From contig NZ_JAVHUY010000020.1 in NCBI RefSeq assembly GCF_031085175.1, forward strand, positions 97,282-161,281: DNA of 64,000 bases, in the 5' to 3' direction. Position numbers and translations under genes: made by a program. Below are positions 12,869 through 21,332 of this stretch, in pieces. The first letter of the stretch is position 1; every line of letters begins with the position of its first letter. The DNA is from Phytohabitans maris. Its GTDB lineage: Bacteria > Actinomycetota > Actinomycetes > Mycobacteriales > Micromonosporaceae. Under the pieces are notes generated by a model. It worked only from the letters and a program-made list of their open reading frames with translations, was not told the origin of the DNA and made no database searches.

Positions 12869-12922
12869 GTGATCGAAGCTCCCGCCAAGTAGCTCTAACG
12901 ACTTGGCGGGAGCTTCGATCAC
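12869..12922. repeat. Dispersed palindrome copy 1 (perfect 22-bp arms)
   Basis: The arm opening GTGATCGAAGCTCCC (12869-12890) pairs perfectly with its mirror at 12901-12922 around a 10-base loop. It lies between the 3' ends of the convergent deacetylase and SDR genes, so a bidirectional terminator role is likely. Arm bases differ from the other copies (GCCAAG against CTCAAG) but change on both sides together, which shows that pairing is kept. Confidence 0.8.
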
Positions 12923-12924
12923 GC

Positions 12925-13869
12925 TCAGGAGCCGAGCAGCTCCTCGCTGACCGCCCAGAGCCGGGCGGCCGCCTCCGGGTCCAGGGCGTACCCGGCCACG
13001 CCGCGCACCGAGCCCGGCTGGTGCGCCACGGCCTCGTCGCAGTCCTCGAAGTAGCGACCGCCCACGCCGTCGAGCAGCGGCGACGTGGCGAGCAGTACCG
13101 AGGTGGCGGCGCCCTGCTCCGGCGTCTTCCAGGCCGCTACGCTGGCGCCGGCCCGGGCACGGAGGCGGGCGAGCTCCTCCTCGCTGACGTACCTCTGGAG
13201 GCCCGTGCGGATGCCGCCCGGGTGCAGCGCGTTCACGGTGATGCCGTCGCCGGCCCACCGCTTGCTCGCCTCGACCGCGAAGAGCACGTTGGCGGTCTTG
13301 GACTGGCCGTACCCCTCCCACGGCAGGTACTCGCGGCGCTCGAAGTTGATGTCGTCGAAGACGACCGGCGAGCGCTGGTGCGCGGAGGAGCTGACCGACA
13401 CGACGCGCGCCCCGCCCGCCTCGGCCAGCGCCCGGTGCAGCCCGGTCGCGAGGCCGAAGTGGCCGAGGTGGTTGGTGGCGAACTGGAGCTCCCACCCATC
13501 GGCGGTTCGGGTCAGCGGCGGCGCCATCACACCGGCGTTGTTGACCAGGATGTGCAGCGGGCCCTCCCACGCCGTGACGAGTGCGGCGACGGAGGAACGG
13601 TCGGCGAGTTCGAGCGGCGCGACGTACACCTGCTTGTTGCCGGTGGTGGCGGTGATGTCCTCGGCGGTACGCTCGCCCGCCGCGAGGTTGCGGACCGCGA
13701 GCGTGACCTCGGCGCCGGCGCCGGCCAGCGCCCGCGCGGTCTCGATGCCGATGCCGGACGCGCCACCCGTGACGATCGCCCGGCGGCCGCTCAGGTCGAT
13801 CCCCGCCACCACTTCGGCGGCCGTGGACTCGGCGTTGAACGGCGTGGTGATGCGTGTGGTCCCAGTCAT
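12925..13869 (-). CDS. Short-chain dehydrogenase/reductase, probable target of the adjacent TetR
   Basis: 314 residues; the ATG at 13869 (MTGTTRITTPFNAEST) follows a GGGAAG site. Rossmann motif GGASGIGIE near 33-40, NNAGVMAP, and the catalytic Ser/Tyr/Lys as SVSSSAHQ, then YGQSK. An N-terminal extension of 20 residues and WEGYGQSKTANVLFAVE are usual for the retinol-dehydrogenase-like SDRs (protochlorophyllide reductase-like annotation). It is an NAD(P)-dependent oxidoreductase of unknown substrate. It stands back to back with a TetR gene and candidate operators, a common substrate-induced arrangement. Confidence 0.85.
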   Translation of the reverse strand: MTGTTRITTPFNAESTAAEVVAGIDLSGRRAIVTGGASGIGIETARALAGAGAEVTLAVRNLAAGERTAEDITATTGNKQVYVAPLELADRSSVAALVTAWEGPLHILVNNAGVMAPPLTRTADGWELQFATNHLGHFGLATGLHRALAEAGGARVVSVSSSAHQRSPVVFDDINFERREYLPWEGYGQSKTANVLFAVEASKRWAGDGITVNALHPGGIRTGLQRYVSEEELARLRARAGASVAAWKTPEQGAATSVLLATSPLLDGVGGRYFEDCDEAVAHQPGSVRGVAGYALDPEAAARLWAVSEELLGS

Positions 13870-13921
13870 GATCTTCCCGTCTCGATCGTCGGACCCCTTG
13901 GAGCACCCAACCTGTACGCTA

Positions 13922-13974
13922 AAACGGAGGGGCCTCCACTTCACCGCCAACACTAAGCGGAGCCTCCTCCGGTA
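13922..13974. promoter_or_regulatory. Candidate TetR operators in the SDR/tetR divergent promoter
   Basis: Two GC-rich dyads about 32 bp apart: AAACGGAGGGGCCTCCACTT (13922-13941, GGAGG-N2-CCTCC core) and AAGCGGAGCCTCCTCCGGTA (13955-13974). Both have the CGGAG/CTCC half-site form often seen next to SDR-linked TetR genes. This is inferred from position and symmetry only. Confidence 0.45.
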
Positions 13975-14009
13975 ACCAGTGACCTGCACCACCCACGGGG
14001 AGGAACACG

Positions 14010-14549
14010 GTGCGCGCCGACGCACAGCGCAACCGCGAGCGGCTGCTCGACGCCGCGGTCCGCGCGTTCTCGCAGGACGGGCCGGACGTCACGCTCGACG
14101 CGATCGCCAAGGACGCGGGCGTCGGAATCGGCACGCTCTACCGGCACTTCCCCACGCGGGAGGCGCTGATCGAGGCCGCGTACCGCAACGAGCTCGCCCG
14201 GCTCTGCGACTCGGTGGACGACCTGCTCGCCGGCCAGCCGCCGGACCAGGCGCTCCGCACCTGGATGGACCGCTTCGTCGACTACATGGGCACCAAGCGG
14301 GAGATGTCCGACGCGCTGCGGGTGGTGATCGCGGCCGGCGTCAACCCGTACGCGCAGAGCCGCGACCGGCTCACCACCGCGATCACCGCGCTGCTGGAGG
14401 CGGGTGTGGCGGCCGGCGTGATCCGGCCGGACGCGCAGCCCGGCGACGTACTCATCGCCCTGAGCGGCGTCTCGATGGCCGCCGGCGAGCGCGACCAGGC
14501 CGGCCGCCTCCTCGACCTGCTCGTCGACGGCCTCCGCTACCGCACGTGA
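14010..14549 (+). CDS. TetR family transcriptional regulator
   Basis: 179 residues from a GTG at 14010 behind GGGGAGGA. The N-terminal helix-turn-helix covers about 9-55: LLDAAVRAFSQDGPDVTLDAIAKDA then GVGIGTLYRHFPTREALIEA, the standard TetR recognition pattern. The C-terminal ligand/dimer domain (60-179) is not specific. It is divergent from the SDR gene, so it most likely represses that gene and itself through the dyads between them, with release by the SDR substrate. Its 3' end faces the lipoprotein gene with a 45-bp gap that holds no clear terminator. Confidence 0.88.
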   Translation: MRADAQRNRERLLDAAVRAFSQDGPDVTLDAIAKDAGVGIGTLYRHFPTREALIEAAYRNELARLCDSVDDLLAGQPPDQALRTWMDRFVDYMGTKREMSDALRVVIAAGVNPYAQSRDRLTTAITALLEAGVAAGVIRPDAQPGDVLIALSGVSMAAGERDQAGRLLDLLVDGLRYRT

Positions 14550-14594
14550 CCGCCGCGCTGCCGGGTCTGCGCGAGTCGCTCACGCTGCCCGCCG

Positions 14595-15797
14595 TCAGGT
14601 CGGCTTGGGGCCGGTGATCGACGGGAGCTTGCTGGTGCCGCGGTAGAAGATCCCCGGCAGCGTCTCGAACTCGTCGCTCGGGTTGCGCCGCAGCGTGGAG
14701 TTTTCCAGCTTGAGGCTGCCGCTGAGGTCGTTGCTGACGAAGAAGATCGCGCCGCCGCCCTCGCGGGCGTGGTTGCGCTCCATGATGGTGCCGGCCACCC
14801 GGACGGTGATGGTGTTGCCGTCGAAGTACATCGCGCCGCCGTTGCCGCCGCCGGGCGTGCCGTTGGCGGCCTGGTTGGCGCCGTACCCGATCGCCTCGTT
14901 GTAGCTGAACAGGCTGTTGAGCACGATCCACGAGACGCCGATGCTGCTCAGCGCGCCACCGTTGGAGCAGCGCCCGCCCTGGCCGGAGGCACCGCCGAAG
15001 GTGCTGCTCACCACGTACACGGGGAGGTCCTGGTTTTGGTCCAGGGCGCGGATCGCCGCGCCGCCGAGGTCGGGGCCGCCGCTGTCGCACTTGTTGCGGA
15101 CGAACTTGGTGTTGACCACCTTGAACCGCCCGCCCCGCACGTAGAGCGCGCCGCCACCACCGCCGTTGGTCACCTCGATGTCGGGGTCGACGCCGATCGA
15201 GCTGCCGTCGGCGAGGGTGATGTTTTGCACGGTGAGGTGGGGGTGGTCCTGGTTGGTGCAGTCGGAGTTTTCCCAGCCCTGAGCCTCGTCACAGGTGTTC
15301 TGGTAGATGATCCGGCGCTTGCCGCCGCCGCTGAGCGTGACCTTGCCGCCGCCGTCGATGACCACCTTGCGGGTGGAGTTCTTGATCTTTGCGGTCTGCG
15401 CCATCGTGATGGTGATCGGGTCGGGACCGCAGGAGAACGTGATGATCCCGCCGGCCGCCACCGCCGAGACGACCGCCTTGGAGGTGCAGCTGGCCGGCGT
15501 GCCGTTGCCCACGACGCGGTCCGGCTTGCTGGTGTCGACCGCGCGCCCCTCGGCCGGCACCGACGCCTTGCCGTTGGGGTTGCCGGCGCGCGGCACGGCG
15601 GCCGGCGGCTTCTTCGAGGCGGGCGGCTTGGTGGTGGGCGCGGCGCCCAGCGCGGCCGTTCCGGCGGGCGCCTCGGTGGCCACCGCACCGCCCTCGGTCG
15701 GGGCGGGCGGCGGCGGATCCGCACCCCGCTCGTCACCGCCACCACACCCCGCGAGGAGCGCGGCGACCAGCAGCAACGATCCGGCTCTCAGGCGCAC
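14595..15797 (-). CDS. Secreted lipoprotein with right-handed beta-helix repeats
   Basis: 400 residues. The signal peptide ends in a lipobox (VAALLAGC), so the mature N-terminal Cys is probably lipidated and the protein held on the outer face of the membrane. A Pro/Ala/Thr-rich spacer (about 25-95) precedes a beta-helix built from short turns rich in Asn/Gly (VVIDGGGKVTLSGGG, LTVQNITLADGSS, GGALYVRGGRFKVVNTKF, GGAMYFDGNTITVRV). This is the layout of polymorphic outer membrane protein-like and pectin-lyase-like folds. No lyase catalytic set is visible, so binding or structural work at the surface is as likely as catalysis. Confidence 0.75.
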   Translation of the reverse strand: MRLRAGSLLLVAALLAGCGGGDERGADPPPPAPTEGGAVATEAPAGTAALGAAPTTKPPASKKPPAAVPRAGNPNGKASVPAEGRAVDTSKPDRVVGNGTPASCTSKAVVSAVAAGGIITFSCGPDPITITMAQTAKIKNSTRKVVIDGGGKVTLSGGGKRRIIYQNTCDEAQGWENSDCTNQDHPHLTVQNITLADGSSIGVDPDIEVTNGGGGGALYVRGGRFKVVNTKFVRNKCDSGGPDLGGAAIRALDQNQDLPVYVVSSTFGGASGQGGRCSNGGALSSIGVSWIVLNSLFSYNEAIGYGANQAANGTPGGGNGGAMYFDGNTITVRVAGTIMERNHAREGGGAIFFVSNDLSGSLKLENSTLRRNPSDEFETLPGIFYRGTSKLPSITGPKPT

Positions 15798-15871
15798 CCG
15801 CCGAATCTAACGGCTGGGCGGCGCCACGTCGGTCCCCCGTACGGGCCTCAGTACCCCGATAACGTGGAGCG

Positions 15872-16657
15872 ATGACACGGGTCTTGGTCACCGGGGCGTC
15901 GGACGGGCTGGGGCGGGCACTCGCGTTCGCGCTGGCCGAGCGGGGGTACCAGCTCGTCGTGCACGGCCGCGACACCGAGCGGCTCGCCGAGGTGGCCGAG
16001 CGGACCGGCGCCCAGGCGATCCAGGCCGACCTCGCCTCCCTCGCCGAGGTGCGCCGCCTGGCCGCCGCGGTCGAGGGCGACCTGGACGTGCTGGTCAACA
16101 ACGCGGGCATCGGCTTCGGCGCACCCGGCGCACCCCGGCAGCTCTCCGCGGACGGGTACGAGCTGCGGCTGGCCGTCAACTACCTCGCGCCGTACCTGCT
16201 GACCCGGCTCCTGATCCCGCGGCTGAAGCGGTCGGCGCCGGCCCGGATCGTCAACGTGGCCTCGGTCGGGCAGCGACCCTTCGATGTGGACGATCCGATG
16301 ATGGAGCGCGGCTACGACGGCACGGAGGCGTACCGGCGGGCGAAGCTGGCCCTCGTCGCGTACACCTTCGACCTGGCCGAGGAGCTGGCCGGCACCGGCG
16401 TGACCGCCAACTGCCTGCACCCGGCGACCCTGATGCCGACGACGATGGTGCGCCAGGCCGGTACGCCCCAGGTCGACACGCTGGAGACGGGACTGCGGTC
16501 GACGCTGCGCCTCGTCGTCGACCCGGCGCTGGCGGGCGTGACCGGCCGCTACTTCGATCGCGATCGCCCGGGGCGGGCCCTGGACCAGGCGTACGACCTG
16601 GACTTTCGCAAGCGCCTGCGGGATCTCAGCGAGTCGCTGACCCGAACGCGGGGATGA
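15872..16657 (+). CDS. Short-chain dehydrogenase/reductase
   Basis: 261 residues with the classical SDR set: VTGASDGLGRA at 7-17, NNAGIGFG, a Ser in NVASVGQ and a catalytic YRRAK. The middle part (AVNYLAPYLLTRLLIPRL) is typical of the family. NAD(P)-dependent oxidation or reduction of an unknown substrate. It stands alone, with 74 bp to the divergent lipoprotein gene. Its last 32 bases overlap the 3' end of the HD-domain gene on the other strand, so the two transcripts are antisense at their ends. Confidence 0.85.
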   Translation: MTRVLVTGASDGLGRALAFALAERGYQLVVHGRDTERLAEVAERTGAQAIQADLASLAEVRRLAAAVEGDLDVLVNNAGIGFGAPGAPRQLSADGYELRLAVNYLAPYLLTRLLIPRLKRSAPARIVNVASVGQRPFDVDDPMMERGYDGTEAYRRAKLALVAYTFDLAEELAGTGVTANCLHPATLMPTTMVRQAGTPQVDTLETGLRSTLRLVVDPALAGVTGRYFDRDRPGRALDQAYDLDFRKRLRDLSESLTRTRG

Positions 16658-17654
16658 GCCGAGGGCGCGGCCGGCGGACGGCGGCGGGGGCCGTCTTGAC
16701 TCCCACGAAACACAGGTCGGGCTGCCGCTCGCGGACCGCGTCGATCCGCGGCTGGAAGTCGGCGGGGCTGGCCGCGGCGCCGATCCGCACCGCCCGCCGC
16801 ACGAAGTCGTCTTCATCGACGAACACGAGGTCGACGTCACCGTAGTGGGCGAGGTATCGCGGCATCACCTCGCCGCGCAGCCAGCTCGACCGGCACACGA
16901 GCTCGTTGTTGACCGGGAAGACGCGGGGGCGGATGAAGTGCGCCTTGACGCTGGCCGCGACGTCGAGCAGCCGCTCCGGCCGGTCCTGCCGCTCCAGCAC
17001 CCGCCCCATCAGGTCGCGGAAGAGCCGCGCGAAGTCGGCGCGGAACGCGAGCGGATCGGGCGTGCCGGTGCCGTGGAACTCCTTGGCGAGCCGGCGGACC
17101 CGGCCCCGCCACGGCTCGGCTCGGAGCGTAAACCCGAGCACCCGGCAGACCGCGTCGGGAATGTAGTCGGGCCGCACGTTGAGCCCGGTCACGAGCAGCA
17201 GCGGGTCTTCGACCACGCCGGTGATGGCGTCGGCGCCGAGCACGATCCGCCCCTCGGCGCTCAGCTCGTCGATCCGCTTGTGGTGCACGCCCTCGATGTC
17301 GGCGAAGTCTTCGTCGGAGAGTCGGGCATCCACAAGGGACTTGCTGAAGGTGCGGGTATTGCCGGCCTGGTCGAACCACCCCACCTCGGTGTTGTGCGCG
17401 AAGGGCCAGCGGTTGAGGTCGTGGTGGAGGCAGAGCCGCACGACGCGCTCGACGTCGACTCCCGGCTGGCGCTCGGCAAGCCGCCGGGCCACCCAGGTCA
17501 TGCGGCCGACGTGCCAGATCCGCGCGAACGCCGACGAGCGGGGATCGCGCTCTTCCCCGAATACCGAAACAAAGCCCGTGATGCGACGCAACCGGCGAAG
17601 CGCTCGAACGGTGCTGTGCGCGGTGGGCGCCAGAGAAGCTGGATCGACCGTCAC
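16626..17654 (-). CDS. HD-domain phosphohydrolase, divergent dGTPase-like
   Basis: 342 residues from a GTG at 17654 that overlaps the radical SAM stop (GTGA). The metal-binding HD set is present: H48 in RIWHVGRM and H78-D79 in LCLHHDLNRWPFAHNTEVGW. The stretch HDLNRWPFAHNTE closely follows the HDLGHPPFGHxGE pattern of dGTP triphosphohydrolases. The remainder has helical segments without another known domain. Such proteins cleave phosphoester bonds of (deoxy)nucleotides. Here the gene is last in a three-gene coupled operon with a phosphotransferase-like protein and a radical SAM enzyme, so a nucleotide- or nucleic-acid-linked role is plausible. Substrate is unknown. Confidence 0.7.
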   Translation of the reverse strand: MTVDPASLAPTAHSTVRALRRLRRITGFVSVFGEERDPRSSAFARIWHVGRMTWVARRLAERQPGVDVERVVRLCLHHDLNRWPFAHNTEVGWFDQAGNTRTFSKSLVDARLSDEDFADIEGVHHKRIDELSAEGRIVLGADAITGVVEDPLLLVTGLNVRPDYIPDAVCRVLGFTLRAEPWRGRVRRLAKEFHGTGTPDPLAFRADFARLFRDLMGRVLERQDRPERLLDVAASVKAHFIRPRVFPVNNELVCRSSWLRGEVMPRYLAHYGDVDLVFVDEDDFVRRAVRIGAAASPADFQPRIDAVRERQPDLCFVGVKTAPAAVRRPRPRLIPAFGSATR

Positions 17655-18877
17655 GCCGCGAGCCCCCCTCCGGTAAACGACCCCAGCCACGCCTTCTGCC
17701 TGCGCACGCCCTGGGCTCGAACCGCCAAATGCCGGCCGTAGCCGTGCAAGAGTGTATTGTAGTCAAACTCGTCGATCATGTCATCGATCAGCAGTTTCCC
17801 CGCCGTGACCGACACCAGCCCCGGGTCGAGACCCAGGAAGGCGGCCACCCTGGCGGCCAGGGTCGCACCATCCGTCCACTCCTCGGTCAGCGCCGCCGTC
17901 GCGCAGCGTCCCCGCTGGGCGAGCGGGCAGGCGGCCGGCAGGCAGCGGTGCTCGGCGTGCGGCGGGCGCCAGGTGCCCAGCGCCTCCGGCCGGCCACCGA
18001 GGAACGCCAGCGCGCAGGACGTGTTGCGGTACAGCGGGTAGCCGGCGGCCGCCGCGCTCTCCCGCGCCACGGCCCAGCCCTCGTCGTCGAAGACCTCCCA
18101 CCGCTCCGCCGGCGCCGCCATCGACCGGTCCAGCAGCGTGACGAGGCGCTCGTCCCACAGCGGTACCCCGGGCCCCCGGGTGAGCCCGACCGCGACGGAG
18201 GCGGACAGGCCCGACGTGGCCAGCCGCCCGACCAGCTTTTCCAGGTCGGCCCGGCTCGGCCGCAGCTCGGCCACGAACGGGCGCCAGAAATGCACCGCCT
18301 TCTGGTGGGTCGTCCGGGAGACGAGGCGGGCGTTGTCGAGCGTCGTGTCCAGGTCGGCGATGCGCCCGCGCTCCAGCGGCACCCCGGCGGGGCGGGCCAT
18401 CGACTGGCTGAGGAACCAGAAGATCGGGAAGCCGGTCCGGTCGAGCGCGGCGAGCAGGTCGGGGTCGAGCCGCCCCTTGGTCACCACGACCACCGGGCGG
18501 CGCGGGATCCGCTCGGCGAGCAGCTCGACGATGCGTACCAGGGCGTCGCGGTTGGGGCGGGTGAGCACCATGTCGGTGTAGTTGCCGACGCAGAGGGGCG
18601 TCTGGTCGTACGCCGGGTCGACGACGCCCGCCCGCCGCCCACCCAGGTGGTCTTCGACGGCCGCCACCGCCATCTCCGGTGTGGCCCGCACCGCCGGCCG
18701 GGTCGCCCGCAGGCCGAGCGGGCCGAGATAGCAGTACGCGCAGTCCGCCGGGCAGCCGACGATCGGGTCCACGGTGATCCACGAGTCGTGCTCGGCCACC
18801 AGCGGGACGGCCGGCCGGGTCAGCTGGCGCCCGTCTCCTGCCACGCCTCGAAGACCGTCGTACGCGCCCTCCTGCAT
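17651..18877 (-). CDS. Radical SAM protein, spore photoproduct lyase-like, with extra C-terminal cysteines
   Basis: 408 residues. The radical SAM CX3CX2C is C42-C46-C49 in VGCPADCAYCYLGP, followed by typical barrel strands (GVVDPAYDQTPLCVGNYTDMVL, RPVVVVTKGRLD, FPIFWFLSQS). The overall layout is nearest to the SPL family. Near the C-terminus are four more cysteines, C288, C312, C317 and C325, that could hold a second Fe-S cluster. The ATG at 18877 has GGAGG at a good distance and lies 58 bases inside the upstream gene; the stop overlaps the HD gene start. It should make a 5'-deoxyadenosyl radical from SAM; the substrate is not evident. Confidence 0.75.
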   Translation of the reverse strand: MQEGAYDGLRGVAGDGRQLTRPAVPLVAEHDSWITVDPIVGCPADCAYCYLGPLGLRATRPAVRATPEMAVAAVEDHLGGRRAGVVDPAYDQTPLCVGNYTDMVLTRPNRDALVRIVELLAERIPRRPVVVVTKGRLDPDLLAALDRTGFPIFWFLSQSMARPAGVPLERGRIADLDTTLDNARLVSRTTHQKAVHFWRPFVAELRPSRADLEKLVGRLATSGLSASVAVGLTRGPGVPLWDERLVTLLDRSMAAPAERWEVFDDEGWAVARESAAAAGYPLYRNTSCALAFLGGRPEALGTWRPPHAEHRCLPAACPLAQRGRCATAALTEEWTDGATLAARVAAFLGLDPGLVSVTAGKLLIDDMIDEFDYNTLLHGYGRHLAVRAQGVRRQKAWLGSFTGGGLAA

Positions 18878-20766
18878 CGCTCCTCCAACTGGGTCGCGTC
18901 GGTGACCGCGTCCGCGTTGTTCCAGTGGAACGAGAAGGTCTCCTCCAGCAGCCGTTTCATGTGCAGCCCACCCGGGTCGAACTGCAGCTCGAACGTGTCG
19001 AACAGCACCCGTTCGCGGCGGCTGCGCGAGGCGTGGAAGTACGGCTCGAAGAAGGAGGCCCGCTCGGTCAGCAGCACCGTGGCGCCGATGCCGAACCGGG
19101 CGAGCCTGACCTCGACCAGGCTCTTGTACTCCTCGCGGAGGATCTCGTAGCCGCGCAGGCTCGCCTCGAACTTGCGGGCCAGGTCGGCGTGGAGCTCCAG
19201 CCGGTCGGAGACCACCGAGCCCAGCCGCCGCCCGTCCGGGTCGTAGCTGGCGGAGATCCCGTACGCCTCCAGGAAGTACGGGTTGCAGATCACCATCTGG
19301 AGGCTCGCGCCGGCCCGCAGCAGGCGGACGATCCGGGAGTTGAAGACACCCCGGGTGGCCAGGTACGAGTACCCGGTCTCGGCGGTGATCCGGACGGACG
19401 CGCCACGGGCGGCGGAGGCGTGCAGCGCGGCCTCCTTGGCGCGGTTGCGCTTCTCGTTCGTCAGCAGCTCGTGGCCGTGCATCGGCACGTAGGCGGCGGT
19501 GCAGCGCAGCAAGGTCAACGCTTCGGCGGTGGTCGATATCACTGTCTCCGGAGCGTAGCGATGACCGTCAAGCATGCGGCGCAGCGCGGTGATCATCCGG
19601 AGCAGCGAGAGCATGTCGACGCCGGCGGCGACCGGGCCGTTGTTGGTCACCCAGCGGATCCGCTTGAGGCACTCGCTGAGCAGGAACCAGCGGTACATCA
19701 TCGCCGCGCCCGGCAACGACGTGCCGCGCAGCACCGCGCACAGCTCCTGCCGCCACATCCGCAGGCAGCGCCGGTGGCGCGGCTCTTCGGGCGAGTCGCG
19801 GAGCGCGAAGTCGTCGTCGCCGACCAGGCTGACCGTCTCCAGCAGCTCGTCCTGCACCAGCTCGGCGCTGTGCGCGTGCCGGGGCGTGGTGTGCAGCACC
19901 AGGTCGACCTCGAAGCGGGCCAGGTCTTCGAAGACGTGCGCCTGCCGCCCCTTGCCGAAGTCGATCAGGTCGACCTCGGCCCGCACGCTGTTGACCAGGA
20001 TGTTGGCCAGGTGGGCGTCGCCGTGGATCAGCCGCCGGTCGGCCACCGGCGCCACCCGCACGGCCGCGGCCGCCTCCGTGTACCAGGCGCGGAAGTCGCG
20101 CAGGTCTTCGATGTCGGACCAGAGGGCGGCGGCCGTGGTGAGGCTGGCGTTGATGTCCCGCTCCCAGTCCACGTCCGGCAGGTACTCGACGAGCGCCCGG
20201 CCCTCCTCCTCGTTCTGCAGGTCGGCGTTGCGCACCAGCAGGCTGGCCACCTTGTACAGGCAGGCGCGGACGGTACGCTCCGGCGGCGCGCTCTCCGCCG
20301 TCTGCGGCAGCGCGAACGACTGGAGAAACCCGCCGAACTCGCTGTAGTCGGCCAGCTCGCGGTAGGTCCGGCTGCCGATGTACCGGTACGCCATCGCGCT
20401 CCAGCTCTCCGACTGGTCGCGGATCTCCACCTCGGCCGGGCCGTAGATGCCGTCGAGCTTGTTGCTGACGAGCCATTCGTCGGAGCCGAGAAACGCGGAA
20501 CGGTTTTCGTGCTCCTGCCGGATCTCGCCGGTCGGGCCGCCTTTGAGGATGAACAGGCCGCGCCCCGGCGCGTACACCAGTGCGACCAGCAGGCCGCTGT
20601 ATCCGCCTTGCAGCACGCGTACGTCGACCGTCCCGCGCGTTCGCGAATCACCCGGCACCTGGTCTCCCACCACCAGATGGACAAGGCGCCGGACATCGCC
20701 GGCCGCCAGTTCGGAATGCTTGCCGATCACGGTCAGCCGGGGCGGCACGAAATCTCCAGACGACAA
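18820..20766 (-). CDS. Two-domain protein: aminoglycoside-phosphotransferase-like kinase plus C-terminal PLD-like/effector-type domain
   Basis: 648 residues. The N-terminal 430 look like the APH/choline kinase fold: a Lys after a beta strand (K75 in LFILKGG), the Brenner motif HGDAHLAN (248-255) and IDFGKG (268-273), so catalytic residues are present. The region from about 445 to 620 is a separate alpha/beta unit (SVRITAETGYSYL, IVRLLRAGASLQMVICNPY, ATVLLTERASFFEPYFH). This resembles the phospholipase-D-like sensor domains found at the C-terminus of some regulators and conflict proteins. Kinase domains in NTP-dependent ternary conflict systems (TCAD-type) are a possible relative, but I cannot confirm that. 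It is first in an operon with radical SAM and HD genes. Confidence 0.6.
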   Translation of the reverse strand: MSSGDFVPPRLTVIGKHSELAAGDVRRLVHLVVGDQVPGDSRTRGTVDVRVLQGGYSGLLVALVYAPGRGLFILKGGPTGEIRQEHENRSAFLGSDEWLVSNKLDGIYGPAEVEIRDQSESWSAMAYRYIGSRTYRELADYSEFGGFLQSFALPQTAESAPPERTVRACLYKVASLLVRNADLQNEEEGRALVEYLPDVDWERDINASLTTAAALWSDIEDLRDFRAWYTEAAAAVRVAPVADRRLIHGDAHLANILVNSVRAEVDLIDFGKGRQAHVFEDLARFEVDLVLHTTPRHAHSAELVQDELLETVSLVGDDDFALRDSPEEPRHRRCLRMWRQELCAVLRGTSLPGAAMMYRWFLLSECLKRIRWVTNNGPVAAGVDMLSLLRMITALRRMLDGHRYAPETVISTTAEALTLLRCTAAYVPMHGHELLTNEKRNRAKEAALHASAARGASVRITAETGYSYLATRGVFNSRIVRLLRAGASLQMVICNPYFLEAYGISASYDPDGRRLGSVVSDRLELHADLARKFEASLRGYEILREEYKSLVEVRLARFGIGATVLLTERASFFEPYFHASRSRRERVLFDTFELQFDPGGLHMKRLLEETFSFHWNNADAVTDATQLEERCRRARTTVFEAWQETGAS

Positions 20767-20877
20767 AGAAACGAGGGGGCAGGCCCGAGCCTAGCCGCGC
20801 CCAGATTGTCTGGTCTACCGGCGCCGTGCCCGCTTCGCTACTCTGCGGGTCGGCGTACGAGGGAGGGATCGCCAACG

Positions 20878-21327
20878 ATGGGTGTGGGCGAGTGGGCGGC
20901 GTTCACGGCCGCGTTCATCAGCGGCGCGAACATCGTCGTCACCGCGCTCCTGACCCGCAGCCGCGACCGCACGAGCTGGTCCCGGGAGTCGCTGTCGGAC
21001 ACGCTGGTCGCCCTGCTGGAGGCGAGCTGGCGCAGCTCGGACGCGGTCCGCGAGCGGCACGAGCTCGGCCCGCGCCCGGCCGACGCGGCGCTGGCCACCC
21101 GCCTCGACGACGCGATCGAGGCCGCGTTCGCCGAGCTCCGCACCAGCCTCACCCGGCTGCGCCTCTTCGCCACCGAACGGGTCGGCGCGGCCGGCGTCGA
21201 CCTGCTGATCAGCCACCGCGAGCTGCGCGACGCCGCCCTGGCCGACCAGCCGGCCGGGCTGGACGCGGTCAGCGCGGCGCGCCGCCGGCTCATCCAGGCG
21301 GCGCGCCGCGACCTCAAGACCGACTGA
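20878..21327 (+). CDS. Small protein with N-terminal membrane segment and helical tail, unknown function
   Basis: 149 residues from an ATG at 20878 with GGGAGGGA in front. Residues 5-25 (EWAAFTAAFISGANIVVTALL) form one membrane segment; the rest is charged and mostly helical (ESLSDTLVALLEASWRSSDAVRERHEL, then ARRRLIQAARRDL). I do not recognise a family. It is divergent from the phosphotransferase/radical SAM/HD operon across 111 bp, so it may share that promoter region. It ends five bases before the convergent cupin gene. Confidence 0.75.
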   Translation: MGVGEWAAFTAAFISGANIVVTALLTRSRDRTSWSRESLSDTLVALLEASWRSSDAVRERHELGPRPADAALATRLDDAIEAAFAELRTSLTRLRLFATERVGAAGVDLLISHRELRDAALADQPAGLDAVSAARRRLIQAARRDLKTD

Positions 21328-21332
21328 CGGCG

